A stretch of 64,000 nucleotides of DNA from Streptomyces violaceusniger (lineage in GTDB: Bacteria > Actinomycetota > Actinomycetes > Streptomycetales > Streptomycetaceae), in assembly GCA_005405945.1 (NCBI GenBank), contig BJHW01000001.1, forward strand, positions 3,906,001 to 3,970,000, read 5' to 3'. Shown here one piece after another: positions 16,602 through 26,408 of the stretch (its first letter is position 1; every line of letters starts with the position of its first letter). The position numbers and the translations under genes were made by a program. Under the pieces are notes generated by a model, which did no database searches, had not been told where the DNA came from, and was given only the letters and a program-made list of their open reading frames with translations.

Positions 16602-17457
16602 GGCACCAGGGGCGCTCAAGCGGTTCACCGACACGTACAACAAGGCGTACCGGGAGCTGGATCCGGCGCTGGCGAGCCAGGTGGAGACGGGCCCGCTGGA
16701 GGCCATCACCACGGCCGACCTCAAGGCCCAGCACGCGAGCTCGCCCGACGGCAACCCCAAGTACCCGTCGCTGGAACTGTCCGACGTCACCTACCACATC
16801 CCCAAGCAGGTAGGCTGGCCGAAGTTCTTCGTCGCGGACACCGACAGCAACCGCGACGACAACCGCTGGCTGTTCGTCTTCACCCGCGGCGGTGCCGATG
16901 AGCCGTGGAAGGCCGCGTATCTGTCGATCCTCAGCCAGGACGAGGTGCCGGACTTCGCGGCCGACAAGGACGGCTGGGCCAAGCCGGTCCGGGCTTCGGG
17001 TCCGGCCCCGAAGCTGGCCACCCGGCCGGACAAGCTGAGCGCGGAGTACACCGACTACCTGATGACGGGCAAGGGCTCGGTCTTCGCCGACGGGCAGTCC
17101 ACGTCGGGGCTGCGGGACACCCGGAAGAAGTACCTGCGCACGCCGAAGTTCTGGACCGAGTACATCGACAGCCCGGCGCAGGACGCGCAGAACGCCCCGG
17201 TGGGGCTGCGCACCTCGGACGGCGGGGCGATCGTGTTCTTCACCTCGCACCACCGGCAGAAGCAGACCATGGCGAAGGGGTTCCGGCCCAACCCGGATCC
17301 GCAGATCAAGGCGCTGATGACGGGGGAGGCGAAGAAGGCGGTGACGCTGACGAGGATCGCGGAGTCGGCGGTACGAGTTCCCGCGAAGGACGCGGCGGAC
17401 CCGAAGGTGGTCTTCCTCAACCGCCTGGAGGGTGTAACGGCGGCGAAGGGCGAATAA
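16468..17457 (+). CDS. Putative lipoprotein, unknown function (329 aa)
   Basis: Signal peptide with lipobox LTLGMTLTGC (Cys about residue 28), then a soluble domain: an N-terminal helix (FTDTYNKAYRELDPALASQ), beta-rich middle (SLELSDVTYHIP, RWLFVFTRGG, WKAAYLSIL) and C-terminal KAVTLTRIAESAVRVP. Streptomycetes carry many such lipoproteins with this architecture; I know no assigned function. It starts inside the efeU-predicted tail with a GGGAG/GGAG RBS, so it may be co-transcribed with efe genes, but whether it belongs to iron uptake is not shown by the sequence. Confidence 0.8.
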   Translation: MTRRSPRRQPAVTTAAVVLTLGMTLTGCMTVHGERENIPSVDKAEAPGALKRFTDTYNKAYRELDPALASQVETGPLEAITTADLKAQHASSPDGNPKYPSLELSDVTYHIPKQVGWPKFFVADTDSNRDDNRWLFVFTRGGADEPWKAAYLSILSQDEVPDFAADKDGWAKPVRASGPAPKLATRPDKLSAEYTDYLMTGKGSVFADGQSTSGLRDTRKKYLRTPKFWTEYIDSPAQDAQNAPVGLRTSDGGAIVFFTSHHRQKQTMAKGFRPNPDPQIKALMTGEAKKAVTLTRIAESAVRVPAKDAADPKVVFLNRLEGVTAAKGE

Positions 17458-17526
17458 GCACCGGGCCCGTGGGGTTTCGTTGTCGGGTGCGGGCCGGTGG
17501 GTGGGGTGTGCCCACCCGTTCCGCCA

Positions 17527-17556
17527 GGGGGCACCTCCCAGCGGTAGCTGGGGAGG
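17527..17556. repeat. Streptomyces-type intergenic hairpin repeat
   Basis: GGGGGCACCTCCCAGC-GGTA-GCTGGGGAGG: a stem of CCTCCCAGC with GCTGGGGAGG (one bulged G). This form of intergenic palindrome is common in Streptomyces. Lying between convergent genes, it may also act as a two-way terminator. Confidence 0.6.
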
Positions 17557-17578
17557 AACGATTGCCCACACCCCTGCC

Positions 17579-18309
17579 TTACCGCCCCATGGGCCAGGCG
17601 GCCGTCTCCCGATCCTCGCCCGCGAAGCGGGCACACGCATCGGTGAGCGCCTCCAGCAGCGTCAGCGGATCCGGCAGCGGCCGCTCCGGCCCGAGCACCC
17701 ACCCCACATGCCCGTCCCCGGGCAACCTCGCGGGCGGCACCAGCACATAGCTCCCCCGGCAGTGCCACCGCAGCCCGGATGCTCATCCATCGTCTCCGGA
17801 TGGCAGTCCAGCTCACACGGCCACCACTCGTCCTCGTCGTCGGGCGTGCCCCGCGTGGCCGTGAAGAACAGCATCCGGCCCTGCTGGAGATCGCCACTGC
17901 TCGTGGCCACGGGCCCGACCTCGACCTCGGCCGCCCCCAGCCGCTCCAGGGCCAGCCGCCCCGCGTCCGCGGGCACGTCGAGCACATCGTGGACGATGCC
18001 GGTGGCGGTGATGAAGTTTGCCTGCGGATCGGCGCGCAGCCACTGCGCGACCTTGTCCGGATCGGCCGTCGCCTGGGTCTGCCAGGCGAACGAGACGGGG
18101 TGGCGGGCCGGGGTGGGACAGCCGATGCGGTCACAGGAGCAGCCGTAGCCGGAGGGGTGCGCGGCCGGCGCGAGCGGGAATCCCGCCGCCGCGGCGGCCA
18201 TGAGCAGGTCCTCGCGGACGCCCCCGGCGCCCGCTCCCGTGCCCTGGTCGCCGCCCGCTCCGCTCCTCGGCCGACGCAGCCACTGGGAGAACCTGCCCTT
18301 GCGTTCCAT
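17579..18309 (-). CDS. Bifunctional DNA primase/polymerase (Prim-Pol) domain protein; frameshifted
   Basis: About 243 residues, an N-terminal archaeo-eukaryotic primase-polymerase domain without a helicase. Seen: GCSCDRIGCPTPARHPVSFAWQ split across the N-terminal motif, VAQWLRADPQANFITATGIVHDVLDVP, GRMLFFTATRG and, after a break near 17778, LRWHCRGSYVLVPPARLPGD. The continuous frame ends at 17662 in nonsense; restoring one G in the CCGGG run gives the usual tail ending at 17579. Known small actinobacterial Prim-Pol proteins lack a proven role. The start is the ATG at 18309. Confidence 0.78.
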
Positions 18310-18478
18310 CTACCGCCTCGCTTCACCGCCGGTACCGGCGGTACCGCCGGTACCCGATCAATGCTGCCACCATCCTGCTCCGGACGTGGCCGGTGTCCGC
18401 ATCCGGGGTGGGTGAGGGCACCCCGACCGGGTGTCGATATCAGGGCATAGGGGGCATATAACCCCTAGCGTTCCGTTT

Positions 18479-19386
18479 ATGATCAGCAGGCATCTTCTGA
18501 CCGCCGTCGTGGTGCTCGGCCTCTCCATACCGGCGGCCGTCGCGGCCCACCCCACCGCTCGCCCGTCCGTACGACGCCTCGTTCCTCCGGCCGCCGAACC
18601 GGCGCGCCTCGGCCTCCGGCCCGCGCTCACGACGCCGTCGTCCCGGAAGCCCGCCGTCGTCTACACCGCGCACCGCGGCGGCGCCCTGGAAGTGCCCGAG
18701 AACAGCATGTCCGGGCTGGCCACCGCCTTCAGCCGGCATGACGTCCAGGTCCTGGACTTCGACAGCCGCATGCTCGGGGACGGCACGCTCGTGGTGATCC
18801 ACGACCCGACGCTGGACCGCACCACCGACCGGACCGGGCCCGTGCGGGCCCTCACCGCCGCCCAGTGGCGGGACGTCCGGCTGCGCCCCGATCCCTCCCT
18901 GCGCGGCACCTGGCGGCCCGAGCGGCCGCCGACCGTCGCCGAGGTGCTGGACCGGTTCGGTGGCCGGATCACCTTGATGGTGGAGGCCAAGGACCCGGAG
19001 AGCCTGCCGCGGCTGGCGAGGATGATCCGCGACCGGGGGCTGGTCCACTCCGTCTACGTCAACAGCAACCGCCCCGAGGTGGCCCGCGAGGCCCACCGCA
19101 GGGGGCTGCTGACCCAGCTGTGGCGGTCCGCCCGGCAAATGCGCACCGACACCCCGCGCGACTGGCGGGGGTCGTCGATCTGCTGGACGTGGACTACCGG
19201 GCGCGCGACAAGGATGTACGGCGGGCCGTCGGGTCCGGGATACCGCGGGTGTGGGCGCACACCGTGGACACCCCGGCGCAGCGGGACCGGATGCTGCGGC
19301 TGGGCTGCGACGGCATCATCACGGACGCGCCGGGGCTGCTGGTATCCACGCCCGTACGAATGCCGCGGGCGCTCGGCGGGGGATGA
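18479..19386 (+). CDS. Secreted glycerophosphodiester phosphodiesterase family protein; frameshifted
   Basis: GDPD TIM-barrel enzyme that hydrolyses glycerophosphodiesters to glycerol-3-phosphate and alcohol. Seen: N-terminal signal helix (LLTAVVVLGLSIPAAVAA), HRGG...PENS catalytic motif near residue 65, VVIHDPTLDRTTDRTG, ITLMVEAKDPESLPRL, and after a frame break at about 19160 the end LLDVDYRARDKDV...GCDGIITDAPGLLV. The missing base lies in the GGCGGGGGTC run. The ATG at 18479 has no clear RBS (possibly a near-leaderless transcript). It is extracytoplasmic, so a role in phosphate or lipid scavenging is plausible. Confidence 0.82.
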
Positions 19387-19943
19387 GCGGCAGCGGGCGG
19401 TGGGCGTCGGCCCGCCCAGGCCGCCCCCGACGCCGCCCGAACCGACCAGCGGCGCCGGGCCGTGCGACGAGACCGACCCGCGCGACGCCACCCTTGAGGG
19501 CAGCGGGCCCCTGCAAGGCGCCCCGGCCCAGACGACGGCCCCGGCCCAGACGGCGGCCGCGAGGCCAGCCCTGCGGTGAGGCCGCCCCCGGGGCAGCAGG
19601 CCCGCGAGACGCCCCGGCCCAGACGGCGAACCCGGCCCGACCCCCGACCCCCGACCCAGAGGCGAGGCCGACCGCGGCTGAGACCGACCCTGACGGCAAC
19701 GGGACCCCGCCCGGCCCCGGCCCAGACGGCGGCCCCGGCCCTGAGGGCAGCGGGCCCCCGTGATGACCCCGGCCCGGGGCGGCGGACCGCCCCCGGCCCG
19801 CGCGGCGGGGAGCGGCCCTGGGGCAGCGGACCGACCGTTCCCGGCCCAGGCGGCGAGGGCGCCGCCCAGGGGCGACGCGGGCCCCGCGAGAGGCCCCGGC
19901 CCAGGCGCCGGAGGCGCCTCCTCCCGCCGGTAGAATCGCCCGA
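19387..19943. repeat. Degenerate GC-rich repeat region (CCCCGGCCCAGACGGCG-type units)
   Basis: Multiple diverged copies of a unit near CCCCGGCCCAGACGGCG occur at about 19520, 19537, 19613, 19720, 19848 and 19903, separated by CCGCGAGG/GGGCAGCGGGCCCC-like blocks. Both strands stay open for hundreds of bases but give only Arg/Gly/Pro low-complexity peptides, so I call no gene. It separates the phosphodiesterase and Rsm22 genes. Confidence 0.5.
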
Positions 19944-20956
19944 ATGCACGCCCCCGACGCCGCCCCCACCGACGAGACGCCCCACACCGCGCTCGCCGGA
20001 CTCCTCGACGGTCTGCCGCCCCGCCAGGCGGCCCAGGCGGTCGACCGGCTGATCGGCCACTACCGGGGGCGCACCCCGACCGACGCGCCCGTGCTGCGCG
20101 ACCGCTCCGACGTCGCCGCGTACGCCGCGTACCGGATGCCCGCGACCTTCGAGGCCGTGCGCGCCGCGCTCGACGCCTTCCGCGCCCGTACGCCCGACTG
20201 GGCCCCGGCCACGCACATCGACATCGGCGGCGGTACGGGCGCGGCCAGTTGGGCGGTGGCCGCCGCCTGGCCACGGGCGGGCACACCACCACGGTCCTGG
20301 ACTGGGCCGAGCCCGCGCTAACCCTCGGGCGCGAACTGGCCCGGCAGGCGCCCTCCGAGGCGCTGCGCACCGCCCGCTGGCAGCGCCTGGCCATCGGCGA
20401 CGGCGTCGCGCTGCCGGACGGGACCGACCTGGTCACCGTCAGCTATGTACTGGGCGAGCTGACCGAGGCCGACCGGCAGGCCGTCGTGGCCGAGGCGGCG
20501 CGCGCGGCGCAGGCCGTGGTGCTGGTCGAACCGGGCACCCCGGACGGCTATCTGCGGATCCGCTGGGCGCGGGACCGGCTGCTGGCGGCCGGGCTGCGGA
20601 TCGTCGCCCCCTGTCCGCACGGCGCGTCCTGCCCGATCGAGCCCGGCGCCGACTGGTGCCACTTCGCCGCCCGGGTCCGCCGCTCCTCCCTCCACCGGCG
20701 GGTCAAGGGCGGTTCGCTGCCGTACGAGGACGAGAAGTTCAGCTATGTCGCGGCCGTACGGTTCGACGCCTCGCCCGCCGGGGCGCGGGTGGTGCGCCGC
20801 CCGCAGATCCGCAAGGGCCAGGTGCTGCTGGACCTGTGCGCGCCCGAGGAGGGGCTGGGGCGCACCACGGTGACCAAGCGTCAGGGGCCGCTGTACCGGG
20901 CGGCCCGCGATGTCGCCTGGGGCGACGTGTGGCCGCCGGAGGAGCCGGCCCGCTAG
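19944..20956 (+). CDS. Rsm22-like small-ribosomal-subunit methyltransferase family protein; frameshifted
   Basis: About 337 residues. SAM-binding motif I HIDIGGGTGAASWAVAA near residue 93, then after a frame break at about 20270 TVLDWAEPALTLGREL, LVTVSYVLGEL, AQAVVLVEPGTPDGY, the cysteine cluster CPHGASCPIEPGADWCHF and RKGQVLLDLCAPEEGLGR. The cysteines and overall order match the Rsm22 family, whose mitochondrial members bind Fe-S and help assemble the small subunit. The break is one missing C in TGGCCA. The ATG at 19944 has no strong RBS in the repeat-rich leader. Confidence 0.82.
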
Positions 20957-21065
20957 GGGTACCGCTCAGCGCTCCGCTGGATGCCTTGACCTGCCAGCCC
21001 TCCGCTGGATGTCCTGACCTGCCGCCGCTCGTCCGCGGCGCCGTCGCGGCTGCTCGCGCGGTCCT

Positions 21066-21363
21066 TCCCCTCCCCGCCCCTTCCCGCAGCGATTTGCGGC
21101 TCCGCCGCGTGGTGGAGCTCCGCCCCAGCCCCCCCCCGGGGCCCCTGCCACGCGGCGAAGCCGCAGCCCGTCGCGGGCGTCACGATCCGCCGGACGCCAC
21201 CTGCCCCGCGGCCGGTGCGGGAAGGGGCTTCCCCCTCCCGTTACCAGGAGGTCCCCCGGACCCCGGGGTCTGGGGCAGCGCCCCACCACGCGGCGGAGCC
21301 GCAAATCGGCGCTGCGGGAAGGGGCGGGGAGGGGGACGTACCGATATGCGGCTCCGCCGCGTG
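21066..21363. repeat. Dispersed intergenic palindromic repeat cluster
   Basis: Three related blocks: CCTCCCCGCCCCTTCCCG followed by GATTTGCGGCTCCGCCGCG (21066-21111), its inverted copy (about 21284-21334), and GATATGCGGCTCCGCCGCGT (21342-21363). The CGGCTCCGCCG core is itself a palindrome. The same blocks recur at 32.2-32.5 kb, so this is a dispersed repeat family. No gene in the interval 20957-21377. Confidence 0.6.
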
Positions 21364-21377
21364 GCCCGCCGCAGGCG

Positions 21378-22745
21378 TCACGAACCGTCGGACGCCGCCT
21401 GGCCCGCGGCCGGAGCCGGGGTGAAGGTGACCGGAAGGGAGACCAGGCAGCGGTACCACAGGGAGTCCATCCACTGCAGCTCATCGGGCTCGACCGCCAG
21501 CTCCAGGTCCGGCACCCGGTCCAGCAGCACCTCGATCGCCGTCTCCGAGATGATCTTGCCGAGGTCGGGCGCATGCGCCGGGCATCCGTAGTCGCCACCG
21601 GAGAAGGACACATACGCGTTGTTCCCGGCGTAGCCCACCGTGGAGTCAGGCCACAGCAGCGGGTCCGCGTTGGCGGCGGCGAAGCCGAGGACGAGGAGGT
21701 CGCCGGCGCGGATGCGCTGGCCGCCGAGCGTGGTGTCCCGGGTGGCGAAGCGCCCGATGACGTTCTGGAGCGGGGAGTCCGCCCACAGCACCTCGTTCAT
21801 GGCCTCGCCGATGCTGCGGCGGTTGCCCGCGAGGGTCATGGTGAACCGGTCGTCGGTGAGCATCAGCCGGACGGTGTTGCCGATCCAGTAGGACGTGGCG
21901 GGCATGCCCGCGGCGATCATCACCATCAGGTCCCCGACGAGTTGCTCGTCGGTGAGGTCCGGGGAGTTTTCGATGTACCGGGAGGTGACGTCCGGGCCCG
22001 GCGTCTCGCGCTTGGCCGCCACCAGCCGCTGTACCACCTCGGCGGCCCGCTGCTGGGCGGCCATGGATTCGTCGTTGGAGAGCAGCGAGACGGTCACCGC
22101 CTCCGCCATGTACTCCAGCTGGTCCTCGGGCAGGCCGTACATCGTGCCCATGGCGAGGGCGGGCACCGAGTAGACGTAGTCGAAGACCAGGTCCGCCTTG
22201 CCGCTGCCGACGAACTTGTCGATCAGCGAGTCGGCGAAGCGCTCGCAGTGGCGGCGCAGCTCGAAGGGGTCGACGGAGGCGAGGGCGTCGCTGACGGCCG
22301 CCGAGCGCCGCCGGTGCTCGTCCCCCTCCGTGAAGTGGATCATGGGGCTGTGGGCCACCCAGGGCATGAGGGGCCAGTCGGACGGCACCTCGTCCCAGCG
22401 GTTCCAGCGGCGCGAGTCGCGGCCGTAGGTCTGGACGTCGCTGACGACCTGGCGTATCTCGCGATAGCCGAGGACGAGCCAGGCGGGGACGTCGGACTCC
22501 AGCAGGACCGGGGCCACCTGCCCGTGGTCGCGCCGCATCCGTTCATAGCTCTCGGCCGGGTTCCGCAGGTACCGCTCCCCGTACAGCAGCGCGGGTCCGG
22601 CGGAGGAGGGGTCGGCGTGGGCGGGGCAGCCGGGGGGCGGCGCCGCCGGGCCCGGGCCGCCGGGCGCGCCCTCCGCGCCCGGCGGGCCCTGAGGGGCCGG
22701 GGAGTCCTGCGGGTCCTGGAGGTTCGTCACAGCGGTCTTCCTCAT
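21378..22745 (-). CDS. Cytochrome P450, CYP157-like, without the ExxR arginine
   Basis: About 455 residues with a Gly/Pro-rich leader. Heme-ligand motif FSGGDYGCPA (Cys388), AHSPMIHFTEGDEHRRR C-helix region (about 131-147), I-helix VMIAAGMPATSYW (about 275-287). The K-helix ExxR motif reads EVLW (318-321), so the otherwise near-universal Arg is Trp. This substitution is known for the actinobacterial CYP157 family, which is usually encoded in conservon (cvn) operons. No conservon genes are nearby, so this is an orphan. The start is the ATG at 22745; an upstream GTG/ATG frame extension looks non-coding. No ferredoxin gene adjoins. Substrate unknown. Confidence 0.88.
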   Translation of the reverse strand: MRKTAVTNLQDPQDSPAPQGPPGAEGAPGGPGPAAPPPGCPAHADPSSAGPALLYGERYLRNPAESYERMRRDHGQVAPVLLESDVPAWLVLGYREIRQVVSDVQTYGRDSRRWNRWDEVPSDWPLMPWVAHSPMIHFTEGDEHRRRSAAVSDALASVDPFELRRHCERFADSLIDKFVGSGKADLVFDYVYSVPALAMGTMYGLPEDQLEYMAEAVTVSLLSNDESMAAQQRAAEVVQRLVAAKRETPGPDVTSRYIENSPDLTDEQLVGDLMVMIAAGMPATSYWIGNTVRLMLTDDRFTMTLAGNRRSIGEAMNEVLWADSPLQNVIGRFATRDTTLGGQRIRAGDLLVLGFAAANADPLLWPDSTVGYAGNNAYVSFSGGDYGCPAHAPDLGKIISETAIEVLLDRVPDLELAVEPDELQWMDSLWYRCLVSLPVTFTPAPAAGQAASDGS

Positions 22746-22931
22746 GGCGGTGGAGCAGCGCGGCCGTCCGGGGGATACACGGCAGGGGCACAGGCTAGCC
22801 AAGCGAACGGGTCAGGCCAACCGTCCTGCCGTCAGCGACTGGTGAGGGCAGATCAACCCAGCCGCGCGGGCCAGTGCCGTGGCCGCCGCCCTGTCCTGGC
22901 CGGCCCATGACCCCCGGTTGCCGAGGGCAGG

Positions 22932-24033
22932 TCAACCCAGGGCGCGGGCCAGCGCCGTGGCCGCCGCCGCGCGGGGCGCGCTGTCGCCGGGGCGGCGGCG
23001 CGGATGCACGGTGGTGGCGAGCAGCACCAGATAGGCCCCGCGGGCCCGGTCCACCACCAGGCTGGTCCCGGTGAACCCGGTGTGCCCCGCCGCGCCCCGG
23101 CCCGCCAACTCCCCCATGAACCACGGCTGGTCGACCTCGAAGCCCAGCCCCGGCGCGGTCAGCATCAGCTCGGTGGACTCCGCCGACAGCACGGGCCCGC
23201 CCCGGCCAGCAGCGCCCGGCACAGCACGGCCAGGTCCCCGGCCGTCGAGAAGAGCCCGGCGTGCCCCGCGACGCCGCCCAGCGCCCAGGCGTTCTCGTCG
23301 TGCACCACACCCCGCAGCATCCCCCGGTCCAGCTTGCCCCAGGGCCGCCGCTGGTCCTCAGTGGCCGCGATCCGGGGCAGCCAGGAGGCGGGCGGGTTGA
23401 AGCGGGTGCCGGCCATGCCCAGCGGGCCGGTGACCGCCTCCCGCACGAGCCGGTCGAGCGGCTGCCCCGCCGACCGCTCCAGCACCCGCTGGAGCAGCAG
23501 GAAGTTGAGGTCGGAATAGCGGCGGGCGGTACCGGGCGGGGTGGCCGGCGGCTCGGCCGCGAGCCGGGCCAGCGCCCGCTCCCGCCCGTCCTCCTCGTAC
23601 AGCGGCAGTTCGGGGATCAGCCCGGAGGTGTGGGTGAGCAGCTGCCGCACGGTGATGCCGTGCTCGGCGGCGGCCGTGCACTCCGGTGCGTACGCGGCCA
23701 CCCGCCCGTCCAGCGCGATCAGCCCGCGCTCGACGGCCCGCAGCGCCACGATCGTGGTGAACAGCTTGGTGAGCGAGGCGAGGTCGAACACGGTGTCGCG
23801 GCGCACCGGCTCCCACCGCTCGCGCGGCAGCTCCACGCCCCGGTCGGCCCGCTCGTCGTACGCCGCGTGGCGCACCGCCCAGCCGAAGCACTCCTCGGCC
23901 AGCGGGCCGGAGCCGGTCCCGGCGGCCAGCGCCACCCCGCAACACCAAGGGCGCTCCCCTCGGGAAGCGCGTGGACGGTCTCCAGCAGCCGGGTCAGACC
24001 ACGGTCACGCTGTGCTTCGTACGTCGCTGCCAC
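22932..24033 (-). CDS. Serine hydrolase (beta-lactamase/class C family); frameshifted twice
   Basis: Penicillin-binding/esterase-like serine hydrolase. Seen: FDLASLTKLFT (SxxK nucleophile), RRYSDLNFLLLQ (Tyr motif), ALGGVAGHAGLFSTAGDLA, and after a second break GHTGFTGTSLVVD (HTG, third motif). The N-terminus LTRLLETVHALPEGSALGVAG is in a third frame and overlaps the end of the MFS gene. Breaks near 23940 and 23205 are each cured by one added base. The start is uncertain: a GTG at 24033 is the first in frame, but a start nearer 23990 is possible. Cytoplasmic (no signal peptide seen). Confidence 0.75.
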
Positions 24034-25322
24034 GGACGGCAGAGTCCCATGAAGCAGGCCATGGCCGCGAGCGCGCAGCACAGCTGGACGACGGCCATAG
24101 GCACCGCCGTGGTCTCGCCCGCGATCCCCACCAGCGGGGAGGCGACCGCGCCCAGCAGGAAGGTGGAGGTGCCCAGCAGCGCGGAGGCGGAACCGGCGGC
24201 GTGCGGGGTGCGCATCAGCGCCGAGGCGTTGGTGTTCGGCATGGCCAGCCCCATCGCCGACATCAGCACGAACAGGCAGGCCGCGACCGGCCCCAGACCG
24301 GCCTTGCCGAAGACCCCGGCGGAAAGGATCAGCAGCGCGGTCGCCGCGAGGGCGATCAGCGTCAGCGCCACGGCCAGCACCTTGTCCATGTTGACGCGGC
24401 CGACGAGCACCCGGCCGTTGATCTGGCCCATGCCGATGAGGCCGATCGAGTTGAGCCCGAAGAGGAGGCTGAAGGTCTGCGGCGAGGCGCCGTAGATCTC
24501 CTGGACGACGAAGGACGAACCGGAGACATAGGCGAAGAGGGCGGCGAAGGCGAAGCCGCCCGCGAGCATGTATCCGGCGAAGACGCGGTCGGCGAGCAGC
24601 CCGCGCATCGTACGGAGCGTCTGGCCGAGCCCGCCGTCGTGGCGGCGCTCCGCGGGCAGGGTCTCGCCCAGGAAGCGCCAGACGACGAGGGTGAGCAGGG
24701 CGCCGATCACGGTGAGGACGACGAAGACCCCGCGCCAGTCGGTGAAGCGCAGGATCTGCCCGCCGATGACGGGCGCGGCGATGGGCGCGACGCCGGAAAT
24801 CAGCATCAGGGTGGAGAAGAAGCGGGCCATCGCGATGCCGTCGTACAGGTCGCGGACGACGGCGCGGGCGATCACGATCCCGGCCGACCCGGCGAGCCCC
24901 TGGAGCAGCCGGAACCCGATGAGCAGCCCGGCGGTGGGCGCGAAGGCGCAGATGGCGGTGGCGATGACGTAGATCACCATGCCGATGAGGAGGGGACGGC
25001 GTCGGCCCCACTTGTCGCTCATCGGGCCGACGACGAGCTGGCCGAGCGCCATGCCCATCAGGCAGGCGGTGAGGGTGAGCTGGGCGGTGGCGGCGGAGCT
25101 GTGGAGCGCGTCGGTGACCTCCGGCAGGGCCGGGAGGTACATGTCCATCGAGAGGGCGGGGAGAGCGGTGAGTCCGCCGAGGACGAAGGTGACGAGGAGG
25201 CTCGTACGGCGCTGCGCGGTCAGCGGAGCGGTGACCTGGGGCGCGGCGGCGGAGGAGGGAGAAGAGGAGTCGGGTCTGTGAGCCCGGGAGGGAGCGGCGG
25301 CCGTTTGGCCGGGCTGCTGCAT
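23994..25322 (-). CDS. Bcr/CflA-family multidrug efflux MFS transporter
   Basis: 442 residues, 12 membrane helices after a 35-residue polar N-terminus. Seen: TALPALSMDMYLPALPEV (TM1 and the conserved D-M-Y-LP of Bcr/CflA), loop 2-3 motif GPMSDKWGRRRPLL, RLLQGLAGSAGIVIARAVVRDLYD (TM4-5) and the central loop FLGETLPAERR. Members export bicyclomycin, chloramphenicol or sulfonamides; the substrate here is unknown. The serine hydrolase gene follows with overlapping ends, suggesting one transcript. Confidence 0.92.
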   Translation of the reverse strand: MQQPGQTAAAPSRAHRPDSSSPSSAAAPQVTAPLTAQRRTSLLVTFVLGGLTALPALSMDMYLPALPEVTDALHSSAATAQLTLTACLMGMALGQLVVGPMSDKWGRRRPLLIGMVIYVIATAICAFAPTAGLLIGFRLLQGLAGSAGIVIARAVVRDLYDGIAMARFFSTLMLISGVAPIAAPVIGGQILRFTDWRGVFVVLTVIGALLTLVVWRFLGETLPAERRHDGGLGQTLRTMRGLLADRVFAGYMLAGGFAFAALFAYVSGSSFVVQEIYGASPQTFSLLFGLNSIGLIGMGQINGRVLVGRVNMDKVLAVALTLIALAATALLILSAGVFGKAGLGPVAACLFVLMSAMGLAMPNTNASALMRTPHAAGSASALLGTSTFLLGAVASPLVGIAGETTAVPMAVVQLCCALAAMACFMGLCRPWQRRTKHSVTVV

Positions 25323-25406
25323 GCTGACCTTCCATGAGTCGTTGAATCGTTGTCTATGCTCTCAGCTGAATTGGAGTGCTCACGACCGAATAAGCCAGAG
25401 GTGAGG

Positions 25407-26404
25407 ATGTCCGGACCGAAGGCCGAGTCCGTGCGATGGGGATCCTGGCGACCGGCGGGATCGCGGCGTCGTTCACGGCTGATCTCCTGGAGATGGCGGA
25501 CGCGCAGGTCATCGCGGTCGGCTCGCGTCGGCCGGAGTCGGCGAAGCGGTTCGCGGAGCGGTTCGGGATACCCCGCGCCTACGGCGGCTGGGAGGAGCTG
25601 GCCGCCGATGACGACATCGATGTGATCTATGTCGCCACCCCGCACTCGGCCCATCGGGCGACGGCCGGGCTGTGCCTGGAGGCGGGACGTGCGGTGCTGT
25701 GCGAGAAGCCGTTCACGCTCAATGTCCGCGAGGCCGAGGAGCTGGTGGACCTCGCGCGGGCCCGGGGCCGCTTCCTGATGGAGGCGATGTGGACGTACTG
25801 CGATCCGGTCGTCCGCCGGATGGCCGAGCTGATCCACGACGGCGCGATCGGCGAGGTCCGGGCGGTCCACGCGGACTTCGGGCTGCCCGGCCCGTATCCG
25901 CCGGACCACCGGCTGCGCGATCCGGCGCTGGGCGGCGGCGCCCTGCTGGACCTCGGCGTCTATCCGGTGTCCTTCGCCCAACTGCTGCTCGGCGAGCCGG
26001 ACGAGGTGCGGGCGGTGGGGCAGCTCTCCCCCGAGGGCGTGGACGTGAACACCGGCCTGGCGCTGGGCTGGGACAGCGGGGCGGTGGCGCTGCTGTCCTG
26101 CTCGATCACCGCCGATACGCCGATGACGGCGGCGGTGACGGGCACGGCGGGGCGGATCGAGTTCCCGCGCGGCTTCTTCCACCCCGAGCGGTTCGTGCTG
26201 CACCGGCCCGGCCGGGACCCGGAGGAGGTCACGGCGGTGGACGGGCTGCGCTCCTACCAGCGGGAGGCGGCGGAGGTGATGCGCGCGCTGCGCGCGGGCG
26301 AGACGGAGTCCCCGCTGGTGCCGCTGGACGGCACGCTGGCGGTGATGCGGACCCTGGACGCGGCGCGGAAGCGGCTGGGGGTGCGGTACCCCGGGGAGGG
26401 CTAG
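25407..26404 (+). CDS. Gfo/Idh/MocA-family oxidoreductase; one base missing near the start
   Basis: NAD(P)-dependent sugar/inositol-type dehydrogenase. Seen: GILATGGIAASFTADL Rossmann motif, VIYVATPHSAH, CEKPFTLN (catalytic-lysine EKP motif), RGRFLMEAMWTYCDPVV, and GGGALLDLGVYPVSFAQ substrate-domain motif. The natural start is the ATG at 25407 (AGGTGAGG RBS; MSGPKAESVRWG...), but the frame changes in TGGGGATCC at about 25438 by one missing G; without correction only 25436-26404 is open. Single gene, divergent from the Bcr/CflA exporter. Substrate unknown. Confidence 0.88.
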
Positions 26405-26408
26405 GGTC

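Noticed and set aside
14022..16790. Very long minus-strand open frame (about 920 codons) across efeO-efeB-efeU
   Set aside because: Antisense to three clear genes, Arg/His/Gln-rich with no domain; a by-product of GC3 bias.
19194..20216. Minus- and plus-strand Gly/Arg/Pro open frames in the repeat region
   Set aside because: Low-complexity translation of GC repeats; no RBS, no codon bias consistent with one frame.
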